From NCBI GenBank assembly GCA_017408405.1, contig JAFQUP010000087.1, positions 1 through 56,197 on the forward strand: DNA of 56,197 nt, given 5' to 3'. Of this stretch, positions 43,807 through 53,000 are shown one piece after another. Numbering within the stretch: position 1 is the stretch's first letter; every line of letters begins with the position of its first letter. Position numbers and translations under genes: made by a program. The notes beneath the pieces are model-generated. The model did not search any database. It was not told where the DNA came from and saw only the letters and a list, made by a program, of their open reading frames with translations. This stretch comes from Thermoguttaceae bacterium. GTDB lineage: Bacteria; Planctomycetota; Planctomycetia; Pirellulales; Thermoguttaceae.

Positions 43807-45423
43807 CTATTTAGCGATCTCCACACAGCGAGTTTCCCGCGTAACGGTTACTTTGATCTCTCCCGGGTAACTCAACTGTTCCTCAAAAGCGTGGACGATG
43901 TCACGGCAAATCTTGGCTGCCTGTTCATCAGTCGTCTCTTTTGAGGAAACGATAACACGCAATTCTCGCCCGGCCTGAATCGCGAAAGCCTGCTCGACGC
44001 CCTTGAATTTGCACGCAATCGTTTCAAGCTCTTCCATTCGCCGAATATAGCGTTCGAGAGTTTCGCGCCTTGCGCCGGGACGAGACGCGCTCGCGGCATC
44101 GGCTGCCGCAACGATCGAAGTATAGACATTTTCAACACGAAAATCATCATGATGACAAAGCGCGGCCATGACCACATCACGCGATTCCCCAAAGCGCTTT
44201 AAAAGATCCGCGCCGATTTTTGGGTGCCCGCCTTCTGCTTCATGATCTGCCGCTTTGCCAATATCATGGAGCAACCCGCATCTTCTGGCAAGCCGTTCGT
44301 CCAGCCCAAGCTGTTCCGCAATCATGCCGGAAAGAAACGCCACTTCCACACTATGCCGCAAAACGTTCTGACTATAGCTCGTTCGATAATGAAGGCGACC
44401 AAGCAAATTGATGATTCTTTCGTGCATTCCAGGAAAGCCAACCTCCAGTGCAGCAGCTTCCCCAATCTTCTGAATATTTTTTTCCAGCTGATTCTGCGTC
44501 TGATAAACGATTTCCTCGATTCTCGAAGGATGAATCCTTCCGTCAAGAATGAGTTTTTGGAGAGAAAGACGCGCCACTTCACGGCGAATCGTGTCAAAAG
44601 AACTGACGATAACGACCCCCGGAGTGTCGTCAATGATGACGTCTACCCCCGTAATACTCTCAAAAGTACGAATATTTCGCCCTTCCCGGCCAATAATTCG
44701 CCCTTTCATCTCGTCACTCGGAATATCCACCGTACTGGTCGTCGCCTCCGCGGTATGAGCCGCGGAATAACGTTGAAGAGCTGAAAGAAGTATCTCGCGT
44801 GAAAGTTCCTCGCATGATTCCTTCATCTTTTTTTCGTGTCTGGCGACAATAGTTCCGGTCTCCTGCTGAAGAGAATCCTCAAGTTCAGACAAAATCCGCC
44901 GGGTTGCTTCTTCTTTCGTCAAACCGCTAATTTGGTAAAGCGTCTGGCGCTCTGACTGGATGAGTTTATCCAATTCCGCTGCCCGTTTATTATTTTCCTG
45001 AACTTTTTCAGAGAGCTTTCGCTGAGTCGTTTCATTCAATTTTTCCTGTTTCTTAAGTTGATCCTGCTGGATCGCCAATGCGTCATCCCGTTTATTCAGA
45101 ATTCGTTCACGCTCGTGAAGTTCTTCGCGGAGTTTTCGAAGTTCCTGCTCCGCTTCTTCTTTCGACGCAAGTTCCTTTTTCTTAATTTCCAGTTCCGCAT
45201 TCTGAATTAATACTTCAGCATGCTCTTCAGCGATATGCCGAATTTCATTTGCTTTCGTCTCAGCATCCGCCAAGCGCAGTCGGTCCATCCATCGCACAAA
45301 GAAGAAGGCAAGGAAAAAACCGACAAGAAAAAATCCTAGCAAAAGCATTGCCGTCCCATGAGGAATTTCCGCAACTGGGAGCTGAATGAGCTCCAGCCGC
45401 GATATGTTAACAGGCCAAAACAT
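43807..45423 (-). CDS. rny: Ribonuclease Y
   Basis: A 538-residue endoribonuclease with the full RNase Y layout. A single N-terminal membrane helix ([17 protein letters not shown], 27-43) is followed by a long Glu/Lys/Arg coiled coil (about 50-215), a KH domain with [12 protein letters not shown] at 241-252, and an HD domain with HD at 386-387 in LLHDIGKA plus CHHDD. RNase Y starts mRNA decay and is anchored to the cytoplasmic face of the membrane. The first ~20 residues before the helix are longer than usual. GAGG lies five bases ahead of ATG 45423. The gene has its own terminator. Confidence 0.96.
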   Translation of the reverse strand: MFWPVNISRLELIQLPVAEIPHGTAMLLLGFFLVGFFLAFFFVRWMDRLRLADAETKANEIRHIAEEHAEVLIQNAELEIKKKELASKEEAEQELRKLREELHERERILNKRDDALAIQQDQLKKQEKLNETTQRKLSEKVQENNKRAAELDKLIQSERQTLYQISGLTKEEATRRILSELEDSLQQETGTIVARHEKKMKESCEELSREILLSALQRYSAAHTAEATTSTVDIPSDEMKGRIIGREGRNIRTFESITGVDVIIDDTPGVVIVSSFDTIRREVARLSLQKLILDGRIHPSRIEEIVYQTQNQLEKNIQKIGEAAALEVGFPGMHERIINLLGRLHYRTSYSQNVLRHSVEVAFLSGMIAEQLGLDERLARRCGLLHDIGKAADHEAEGGHPKIGADLLKRFGESRDVVMAALCHHDDFRVENVYTSIVAAADAASASRPGARRETLERYIRRMEELETIACKFKGVEQAFAIQAGRELRVIVSSKETTDEQAAKICRDIVHAFEEQLSYPGEIKVTVTRETRCVEIAK

Positions 45424-46447
45424 AAAAACCTCTTAAAAAAATAAAAAAAGCAATATGTTGAATCACGCCCCGTCAATCCGAAACGTGAGAACAATAAACC
45501 GGAAATTTCCGGTATTTCTGGAGGCCGCAGTATTAAAATTCGGAAAATGAGTTCTGGACCAAAGGAAGGGTTTCTCATTAACCATTACGAAAAATATCCT
45601 CAAAAATATCGGATTTTATTTTGGAAAAGAACTTTTCATCATACTTTTTCTCAAAATAAATCGACAAAAGGAAAAAGGCACGAAAAAACGCGCGGATCAA
45701 TAGTTGACTGCGGCAGGAATAGAGTCTTAAAGAGAATCCATCAAAGATTTTGGAAAAGAAGTGATCCGCGATTCAGCTTGAAGGAAGATCCAGGCAAAAC
45801 GCCCTCGTCACTCAAGCTTTTTCGAAAAAAGACAGAATGTCTCCGAACGACAAACCGGAACGCACGCCCTGCCTGACGGCAGCACAAAAAACGTATCCGA
45901 GCGGCCAAAAGCGCGCCTATTCTCCAATTTTGAACCAACCGCCGCTCTTTTTGGGAAAAATTTTTCTTTTTCCGAAATATCTGGCACCAGGTTCGCATCA
46001 AAAAAAAGACACAGCCGCAAATGAAGTCCAGGAAAAACATCATTTCTGCGATTACTTACCTTAACAAAATTTGTCTAATTTCAAAACCGGATTGAAATTT
46101 TCTTTATGCACACCATCCTGAAAAATATTGGCAAATAATTTCTCTGAAAGGCATCTTGAAATTCCATCAGGAAATTTGGATTATTTTCTTTAAGAGACCA
46201 AGTCCCTAATACTATCTTAACAGACTTTCGCGAAATTTCAACTGGAATCACCCCTCTTTTCTCCAAAAAAAACTAAAAAAGGGATAAAAACTTCCAATTT
46301 TTTAGATTTTAAGAAGAATTCACCCATTCTTACTTTTCATCTTCATCGCGATTTCTGACCTTCAGCGCGTAAAACGAATCAGTCCCCTCAACTCTCTGCC
46401 TGAAAGCCAGAAATTAAACTTCGCAAATATTTCCCGCGAAAAAACAT
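45424..46447. other. 1-kb intergenic region between lnt and rny
   Basis: Several frames of 60-110 codons occur on both strands, but none has a ribosome site or protein-like sequence. A GC-richer island at about 45800-45950 contains a small hairpin (CTGCCTGACGGCAG) and stands out from its AT-rich surroundings; a small RNA or a decayed gene is possible. At about 46340-46450 the minus strand shows short protein-like stretches in shifted frames right after lnt. Promoters for rny are expected here, but I could not read one clearly. Confidence 0.4.
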
Positions 46448-48427
46448 TCAATCGTGGGAATCCCCACAAAAGGACCTTTTCCAATCTGGGCAATCTCCCT
46501 GACGTCTTTTCTTTGGAAAAGGAATCCCTCCCCCAAAAACTCCCAACGGCCCCCAAAGAAGCAAGCCGCCCCAGGCAGTAAAGAATGTGCGGCGAGAATC
46601 CTTCCGAATTTTGGTAATGAGTATTCCCTCTGTTCCTGTTGGAATCTCTTTCTGGACATACCCGTCACTGTCGATTGATGCGGAAATTCCGTAATTTGCC
46701 GCGATAAGTAGCGGTTTCCGGTTTTCAATTGATCTCAAAACACAGCAGGCAAGATAAAGAATTCCTTCATGGGAACGACCAAACCACCCGTTATTCGTAA
46801 GGCTGATGAGAAAATCAGCTTCTGTTCCGTTTTGACGCGAAAACACGAGCTGACGCCGGATCAAACGTGGAAGAAGCGATTCAAAACAGATACTCAATGA
46901 ACCGTGAAGCCTTTCTCCGCCTTCAACTTCAACTGAAATTACCAAAGGTTCTTTCCCGGCATCCTGCGACATAATCGGCAACAGCGACTCTATCCACGGA
47001 AACCAGCGGCGAAGTGTTCTGACCATCGGAACATATTCGCCAAATGGAACGAGAATCATTTTGTGATACGCGCTTTCCGGATCAATCTTTTCGGTTTCGG
47101 GAGTAATAAAAATTGCCGAATTATGACTCTCAATGCCCTTCTTACGGTAATAAAAAGTTGAACATCCGGCAAGAAAAGGAGCCTGAACAACATATCGGGT
47201 AAAATTCAGTATTTCTTCCTGGGTCTGTTCCGCAACCTCCTCAAGCCGTACTTGAAAATCTTCCGGAGCAATCGGCAATCCATCCTGATCAACGAGATCT
47301 TTTGGCTGAAACGCGTCTTTTTCCGAAAAAACGATTGGTTCACGGTAAATAGATTCCGGATAAACGACGAGACTGATTTTCTCTTCAGACTCCTGGAAAG
47401 TATTAACGTCCTGACCGTTTCGAACGTCCTCAAGAAGTCTCAGATAAACAGTCTCTGTTTTTTGAATAAGTTCCGGCGTCGTCTCCAATTCAGCCGGAAC
47501 ACATCCCTGAAGCAAAACAAATTTTCCAGCCGGTAAATTGGGATTTTCCTGCCCCAAACGCCAAAAACCATAGCCGAGCAAAAAGGTCCAGCCGGCAATT
47601 AAAGCAGTTATTCCCGCTAACCAGGAAAATTTCAATTGAAACTTTCGCGAACAGTTTTCGTCTCTGTCTTCTGAAGAAAAACGTTGAGACCGGAAATACC
47701 AGCCTTCAGGACAAATTCCAAGGCAAGCTAACATTCCGGCGACACTCAAAAACACGAAAAAAGATGAAACTCCCCACTGGCCCCAAATATCCGCGGTTTG
47801 AAGCATAATCGGTTCTCGAAAAAAGACATCTGCTGCCGAAGCCATCGTCATTCCGGAAAAAACCCACCCGCGCAGAATATCACAGGCGGCCCATATGATT
47901 GGCAATACGGCCAAAATCACTAAACTGTGAAAAAAAGACGAATGGATCCTATTCCCCAAAATCCTGAAACTCAATTTTGGAATTCTCTGAAAAATCAGTT
48001 TACGGGAAACTGCCGCGAAGATCGGAAGATAGCAGCCCAAATATCCCGCCAGAAGACACCATAGTCCGTAGTTTATCCAGTGCGGGTAACGCACGAAATG
48101 CACGACATAAAGCCAAAAAATAGTTCCCGCTCCCCATAGTGCCAGGTACGGACGGCGTCCAGGAAGTTTTTCGGGAAGAACTGCCAGCGAAATCGCGCCC
48201 AGCGAAAAGAAAAGCAGCGGCGTCACTCCGAATGGCGGAAGAGCAAGAATAAATCCAAAAACATGAATCCCCAGAAGAAACATCCAAAAACTCGAACTGA
48301 AAGTAAGACCACTCGAGAATTTATCGATTCCTGAACCAGATGCCGCGGAAGAATCAATCGAACTGTTTGCCGACAATGACTCCTCCCCCAAAAACGCGCT
48401 CTCATGCTCTTTAAAACTCGAATCCAC
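46448..48427 (-). CDS. lnt: Apolipoprotein N-acyltransferase
   Basis: A 659-residue polytopic membrane enzyme. A Ser-rich cytoplasmic start (1-45) precedes several hydrophobic segments (about 46-300), then the nitrilase domain with the catalytic triad: Glu358 in VYPESI, Lys456 in YHKMILVPFGEYVP and Cys514 in SICFES. SLTNNGWFG and PLLIAANYGISASID are the usual later blocks. Lnt adds the third acyl chain to lipoproteins. The protein is longer than the usual ~510 residues because of the N-terminal extension and an insertion between Glu and Lys. The last ~25 residues (after GGGIPFPKK) look unlike family members and may reflect a frameshift. The FliN-domain gene lies 120 bases upstream on the same strand. 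Confidence 0.93.
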   Translation of the reverse strand: MDSSFKEHESAFLGEESLSANSSIDSSAASGSGIDKFSSGLTFSSSFWMFLLGIHVFGFILALPPFGVTPLLFFSLGAISLAVLPEKLPGRRPYLALWGAGTIFWLYVVHFVRYPHWINYGLWCLLAGYLGCYLPIFAAVSRKLIFQRIPKLSFRILGNRIHSSFFHSLVILAVLPIIWAACDILRGWVFSGMTMASAADVFFREPIMLQTADIWGQWGVSSFFVFLSVAGMLACLGICPEGWYFRSQRFSSEDRDENCSRKFQLKFSWLAGITALIAGWTFLLGYGFWRLGQENPNLPAGKFVLLQGCVPAELETTPELIQKTETVYLRLLEDVRNGQDVNTFQESEEKISLVVYPESIYREPIVFSEKDAFQPKDLVDQDGLPIAPEDFQVRLEEVAEQTQEEILNFTRYVVQAPFLAGCSTFYYRKKGIESHNSAIFITPETEKIDPESAYHKMILVPFGEYVPMVRTLRRWFPWIESLLPIMSQDAGKEPLVISVEVEGGERLHGSLSICFESLLPRLIRRQLVFSRQNGTEADFLISLTNNGWFGRSHEGILYLACCVLRSIENRKPLLIAANYGISASIDSDGYVQKEIPTGTEGILITKIRKDSRRTFFTAWGGLLLWGPLGVFGGGIPFPKKRRQGDCPDWKRSFCGDSHD

Positions 48428-48547
48428 GGGAAACTCCTGAAAAAATCTGCTGATAGAAAAATTTCCTCACGTGACCGCGGCGAGAAAGAGTTTCCACAAA
48501 AAAAACTCTTTAGAGACCTTTAGTAAGTATTGGCAAAGTCCCTTTAT

Positions 48548-51061
48548 TCAATGAAAAGAAACTCCGTTCAATTCTCTAAGTCTTACGCCAACGTGATTTC
48601 CATATTCTACCGGAAATCCTTTTCCCGCGCAAGCGCCATTTACGCAAACTTCAACAGTTTCCTCCTGTTTTTGCCCCAAATTCAGAATAGTTCCGATTTT
48701 CCACCCCAATATTTGGGAAATTGGCAATCTGGAACGCCCCAAAAGAATCGAAAATGGAACTGAAATATTCAAGAACCGATTTCCGTCTGTTAATAAATAC
48801 TTCTGACCAAATGCCACGCCCGAATTCTCAGAAAAATCTTCCTCAAACGGCGACTTTTTCGTTTCTTCCGAAAAAATTGAACTCCCTAAAACTTCCGTAT
48901 CTTTTTCAATGAGATTTTCCGCGGTAAAACACGTCTCCTCTTTCAAACTCTTTTCCGGCAAAATCTCAGAAGTATCCAGGTTTTCAACTATACTCAATTT
49001 CTCATCGGAAACTTTCCTGTCATTCAGTAAATCGACAGTCCGAACGGAAACCGGTGAATACTCAACCCAATCCTGAGGCTGCGGACTTTCTACTGAGACA
49101 TACGTTTCCCGCAAACAGCAAGCCTTCTGAATAGCTGAATCTGTTCCACTCCCCAAATCCATATCCGACAGACTCATGACCTGAACAGATTCAAATGTTT
49201 CCTCCAGACTGATCCATGGGAAAGAAGTCTCGACAAACAAAAATTCAGACGAAAGTGAAGAGAGTAAATCACGTTCTCCTGATGACTGCTCTTCAAATCG
49301 TTTTCTCTCTTGAAAACCTGTCATCTTATCCAAACGCATCGCTTCCGGAAACAAAAATGCACTTTGAAGCTGAGCCTCAATTCGTTCCATAACACGAAAT
49401 GAGTGCTCGCGCCAATACTGAGTATTCACCGGATGAGCATAACGAATTTGAGAAAGAATCCGGGCGCGACGTAACTGAAAACTTTTCGGAGAATGAATCC
49501 GGGTTCGGAAATGAATCCGAAGAACAAAACGCCGAAACCCCAAAACCGCGGGACTTTCCTGACAATCTGTTTCCTTTGACTCTGCGAGATCTCCATTCGG
49601 CTCCTCTGCTTCGGAGTATTCTTCCACTCCAAACAGACCCTTTTCTGAAACCTCCGAAAAATCCATGGGCAATTCATCTGAAGATTCACTGGAATTCAAA
49701 GCAGGCAACTCCTCCAATGATTCCTCCAATGATTCCTCAAAACTGGAAACTTTTTCTTCTGATAAAGGTTGAATTTCTTCAACCTCCCCGCCAGCCATAT
49801 TCTCTGCCGCTTCCCCGCACGCGTCATCTTCCAAAATCTGTTTTTCTGTGAAAATACCGGAATCACGGCCCTCATCAGATAAAACCAGCGGAGAATTCCC
49901 GGACCATGCCGGAACAGAGTCAATCGTGACGGACTCCAGGGAACGGACAGGTTTCAAACCATTTGAAAATTCCGGTCGTTCCGATACCTCTGAAACACGA
50001 TTGGCATAAAGCGGCTTCGAGGTTTCCAATGGCCCCAAAAACCATGCGGACCCCTCTCTCCCGTCAAACTTTCGAATGGCAAAGGAACGAAATGACGTCA
50101 GTTTTTCAAGCGGCAGCATCCCAAACAGCTTTTCAAGTGACTCAATCTTTCCATGAAAAAAATCTTCCGAAGAATAAAAATCCGCGTTTTTAGCTGATTG
50201 TCCTTCGTAAAAATTCTCGGAAAGTTCTCGGTGCGAAAACAGATTCGAGTCATCTGAATTGCTCTCTTGGCTGTTCTTCCTGTCATCTTTCTCGAAAACT
50301 TCGTGAATGTTTTTACCCGAAATACTTTCCGATTCATCTTCAGTTTCCGCGGCAAAAAGTATTTCAAATTCACGTGCCAAAAGATGAATCCGTGAAATTC
50401 CGGCTATTCCGGGATTCGCAAACCATGACGGAAGAATATCGCCATCCTTTGCCGCCAAAAAAACTCCTATTCCGTTCTCAAATGGAAAACTTACCGCGAA
50501 ACCAATCCCTTGAAATGTCTTCGGACGCTTTAATGAAAACGCGGTTTCTTCCCCGCGTTTTTGGGGAGAAAATTCAAAAGGTTCTCCAAAAATATCCAAA
50601 AATCGCTCCAGTGCCGAAGCGAGACTTACTAAAAATGGCGATGTTTGAACTGACTCAAGCCGTATCTCATTAAAATCTCGTCTTGCCCCTGGAACTTTTA
50701 CCGGGAACCTCTTCTCTCCCAAAATCCTTTCTGGAATTTCACTATCCAAATCAAATGATTCTTTTTTCTGAAAAAAATCCTTATCGATTTCTGCCGTTTC
50801 AGAACCAATTAATGGTCGACAGGAAGAGGAAACCAGATCCTCAGACGAAGGAATGGAAGGGGGCGTTGAAGTCGCGGAAACTAAATCCGAGGAGAACGAA
50901 ACTTCCGAACTTGAAGAGGAAACGTCAAATTCTTCAAGCACTGATTCTTCCAAAAGCTCACTTACCGCCGCGAAAGACTCACGCGAACCCCCCTCTGGTT
51001 CCAGAGTATTCTCTGTACCAAGTGTTTTCAACAGCATATCTTCCGGCGGTAAACGATCCAT
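48548..51061 (-). CDS. Very large protein with C-terminal FliN/SpoA domain
   Basis: An 837-residue protein. The last ~70 residues are a SpoA/FliN domain (LNISVPFSILLGRSRLPISQ, LGWKIGTILNLGQKQEETVEV, VNGACAGKGFPVEYGNHVGVRL). FliN is a flagellar C-ring protein of about 100-150 residues; SpoA domains also occur in type III secretion. Residues about 120-245 form a folded domain (SPFLVSLASALERFLDIFGEPFEF, GIGFAVSFPFENGIGVFLAA, ISRIHLLAREFEILF), perhaps related to FliY/CheC-like N-terminal domains. The rest is Ser/Glu/Asp-rich and probably disordered, apart from a basic helical patch near 515-580. No other flagellar gene is in the window. A GAGAGAG ribosome site precedes ATG 51061. The role is inferred only from the SpoA domain. 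Confidence 0.8.
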   Translation of the reverse strand: MDRLPPEDMLLKTLGTENTLEPEGGSRESFAAVSELLEESVLEEFDVSSSSSEVSFSSDLVSATSTPPSIPSSEDLVSSSCRPLIGSETAEIDKDFFQKKESFDLDSEIPERILGEKRFPVKVPGARRDFNEIRLESVQTSPFLVSLASALERFLDIFGEPFEFSPQKRGEETAFSLKRPKTFQGIGFAVSFPFENGIGVFLAAKDGDILPSWFANPGIAGISRIHLLAREFEILFAAETEDESESISGKNIHEVFEKDDRKNSQESNSDDSNLFSHRELSENFYEGQSAKNADFYSSEDFFHGKIESLEKLFGMLPLEKLTSFRSFAIRKFDGREGSAWFLGPLETSKPLYANRVSEVSERPEFSNGLKPVRSLESVTIDSVPAWSGNSPLVLSDEGRDSGIFTEKQILEDDACGEAAENMAGGEVEEIQPLSEEKVSSFEESLEESLEELPALNSSESSDELPMDFSEVSEKGLFGVEEYSEAEEPNGDLAESKETDCQESPAVLGFRRFVLRIHFRTRIHSPKSFQLRRARILSQIRYAHPVNTQYWREHSFRVMERIEAQLQSAFLFPEAMRLDKMTGFQERKRFEEQSSGERDLLSSLSSEFLFVETSFPWISLEETFESVQVMSLSDMDLGSGTDSAIQKACCLRETYVSVESPQPQDWVEYSPVSVRTVDLLNDRKVSDEKLSIVENLDTSEILPEKSLKEETCFTAENLIEKDTEVLGSSIFSEETKKSPFEEDFSENSGVAFGQKYLLTDGNRFLNISVPFSILLGRSRLPISQILGWKIGTILNLGQKQEETVEVCVNGACAGKGFPVEYGNHVGVRLRELNGVSFH

Positions 51062-51470
51062 AAAAAAATCTCTCTCGTTCCCTCGAGTCCCCTTTCAAGT
51101 CCCCTTGGGAATTGAAAATTTTAGGTCCGAAACAAAATCAACACATTCATCATTATCGACAGAACCGCCAAAAGGCTTAAATCTCTTTTCTTCCCATCCG
51201 TTAAAATCCTAACAGCCTGTCGATACTTGGGAAAGATAATCGGAAATTTCAGGAAATTCAATTCAAATATTAAGCACTAACCGCAAAAATTTCCGAATTA
51301 AAAGATTAAGGGAAAGTTTTTGGATTTAACCAAAATTCCCCTTTTTGTTTAAAATGGAGATGAGAAAAATTTTTCATCCCCTGACCGAAATTCCGAAACG
51401 GCAAGCCTCACCTCCTGTGGCTACCGTGAATCCTCAAAAAGATGAAGGTTCTTTTGGAGAGCGAAAAACC

Positions 51471-52868
51471 GTGAGTAAACAGTCGCAAGCAGCCAATAAG
51501 GCGTGGGGTGGCGTTTTTGAAGAGGCCGCCGATCCAAGAATGGAAAAATTTAGCGAGAGCATCAGCTTTGACCGTCGTCTTTACCGTCAAGACATTCGCG
51601 GCTCCCAGGCTCATGCCAAAATGCTGGCAAAAGTTGGTGTCCTGACGGCTGATGAAGCAAAAGCCATCTGTGATGGCCTAGATGGAATCCTTGCCGACAT
51701 TGAAGCTGGAAATTTTGAGTATTCCATTAAACTGGAAGACATCCATATGCATGTCGAAAAGGAACTCATCAACCGCATTGGCGACACTGGAAGAAAACTT
51801 CATACCGGACGAAGCAGAAATGACCAGGTCTCAACAGATTTTCGCCTTTGGGTCCGTGACGCGATTGACAAAATGGACTCGCTCCTCAAAAATCTCCAGA
51901 AAGCTTTTATCGGCCGATGCGACGAAGATTTCGACTGCATTTTGCCTGGTTTCACCCACACGCAGCGTGCCCAGCCGGTACTGGCTCCTCACTACTGGCT
52001 CTGCTACGTTGAAAAATTCGCCCGTGACCGGGAACGTCTCGCGGACTGCCGAAAACGAACGAATACGCTGTCACTCGGCGCGGCGGCCCTGGCTGGAACC
52101 TCCATTCCGATCGACCGTTTTGAAACAGCTCGCCTGCTGGAATTTGAACGTGTCGCGGCAAACTCCCTTGATGTCTCAAGCGACCGTGATTTCGCCCTGG
52201 AATTCACTTTCTGCCTGGCCGTGATTGCCGAACATCTCAGCACCTGGGCCGAAGAGTGGATTCTCTGGTCAACGTGCGAATTCAATTTCATCAAACTACC
52301 CCAGAAATTCTGCACTGGCTCAAGCATCATGCCGCAGAAAGTCAATCCGGACCTTCTCGAACTAATCCGAGGAAAAACCGCTCGAGTCATTGGCGATTTG
52401 CAGACCCTGATGGTCCTCGTCAAAGGGCTTCTTCTCGCGTATAATCGAGATCTGCAGGAAGACAAAACACCTGTTTTTGACGCTTTCGATACGGTTTCCG
52501 CCTCACTTGACCTCGCGGCGGATATGGTCCGAGACGCAAAACTAAATCGCGAGGCCATTAACGAACGTCTTGAAAAAGGGTACCTTGACGCAACCACTTT
52601 CATGGAATTTCTTATTAAACGGGGAATACCCCAGAGAACCGCTCATGGCATGGTGGGACGACTCGTTCGCTCCGCAATGAACCGCGGTATCCCGCTCGCA
52701 GAACTTCCTCTTCAGGAATTTCAGGCTGAAGATCCTTCAATTGATGACTCCGTCTACGAAATTCTGGGAGTTCGAAAAGCCATTGACGCTTTCCAAAGTT
52801 ACGGTTCCACAGCTGCCAACCAGGTCCGATACCAAATCGACACATGGAAAAAGAATATCGAATTTTGA
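51471..52868 (+). CDS. argH: Argininosuccinate lyase
   Basis: A 465-residue enzyme of usual length from GTG 51471, which has GGAGAG nine bases upstream and opens with [15 protein letters not shown] as in the family. The open frame extends back to 51345 (TTG; ATG 51354 also in frame), but that part ([18 protein letters not shown]) looks unlike ArgH and overlaps a promoter-like TTAACC-N18-TAAAAT at 51327-51355. Motifs are [24 protein letters not shown] and the signature [12 protein letters not shown] with the catalytic Ser. It splits argininosuccinate into arginine and fumarate. No other arginine gene is adjacent. The 51062-51470 gap holds only the divergent promoter area. Confidence 0.93.
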   Translation: MSKQSQAANKAWGGVFEEAADPRMEKFSESISFDRRLYRQDIRGSQAHAKMLAKVGVLTADEAKAICDGLDGILADIEAGNFEYSIKLEDIHMHVEKELINRIGDTGRKLHTGRSRNDQVSTDFRLWVRDAIDKMDSLLKNLQKAFIGRCDEDFDCILPGFTHTQRAQPVLAPHYWLCYVEKFARDRERLADCRKRTNTLSLGAAALAGTSIPIDRFETARLLEFERVAANSLDVSSDRDFALEFTFCLAVIAEHLSTWAEEWILWSTCEFNFIKLPQKFCTGSSIMPQKVNPDLLELIRGKTARVIGDLQTLMVLVKGLLLAYNRDLQEDKTPVFDAFDTVSASLDLAADMVRDAKLNREAINERLEKGYLDATTFMEFLIKRGIPQRTAHGMVGRLVRSAMNRGIPLAELPLQEFQAEDPSIDDSVYEILGVRKAIDAFQSYGSTAANQVRYQIDTWKKNIEF

Positions 52869-53000
52869 TTTGGTTCGAATTCGCGGCATTAACTTTTCCG
52901 CGATTTCCAGGTTGCTTCTCAAAATTCGTATTTCCTTTTTCACTTCATTTCACGTTGTGTTCGTCCAGTAAGCCCAAATAAATTTTTACGAGAGAAGAAA

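Noticed and set aside
45547..46064. Plus- and minus-strand frames of 60-109 codons in the lnt-rny gap
   Set aside because: No ribosome sites, Lys/Phe-rich translations typical of AT-rich non-coding DNA, and mutual overlap.
51345..51470. 42-codon N-terminal extension of argH
   Set aside because: It begins with TTG, looks unlike the family, and overlaps a promoter-like element; GTG 51471 with GGAGAG gives the normal length.
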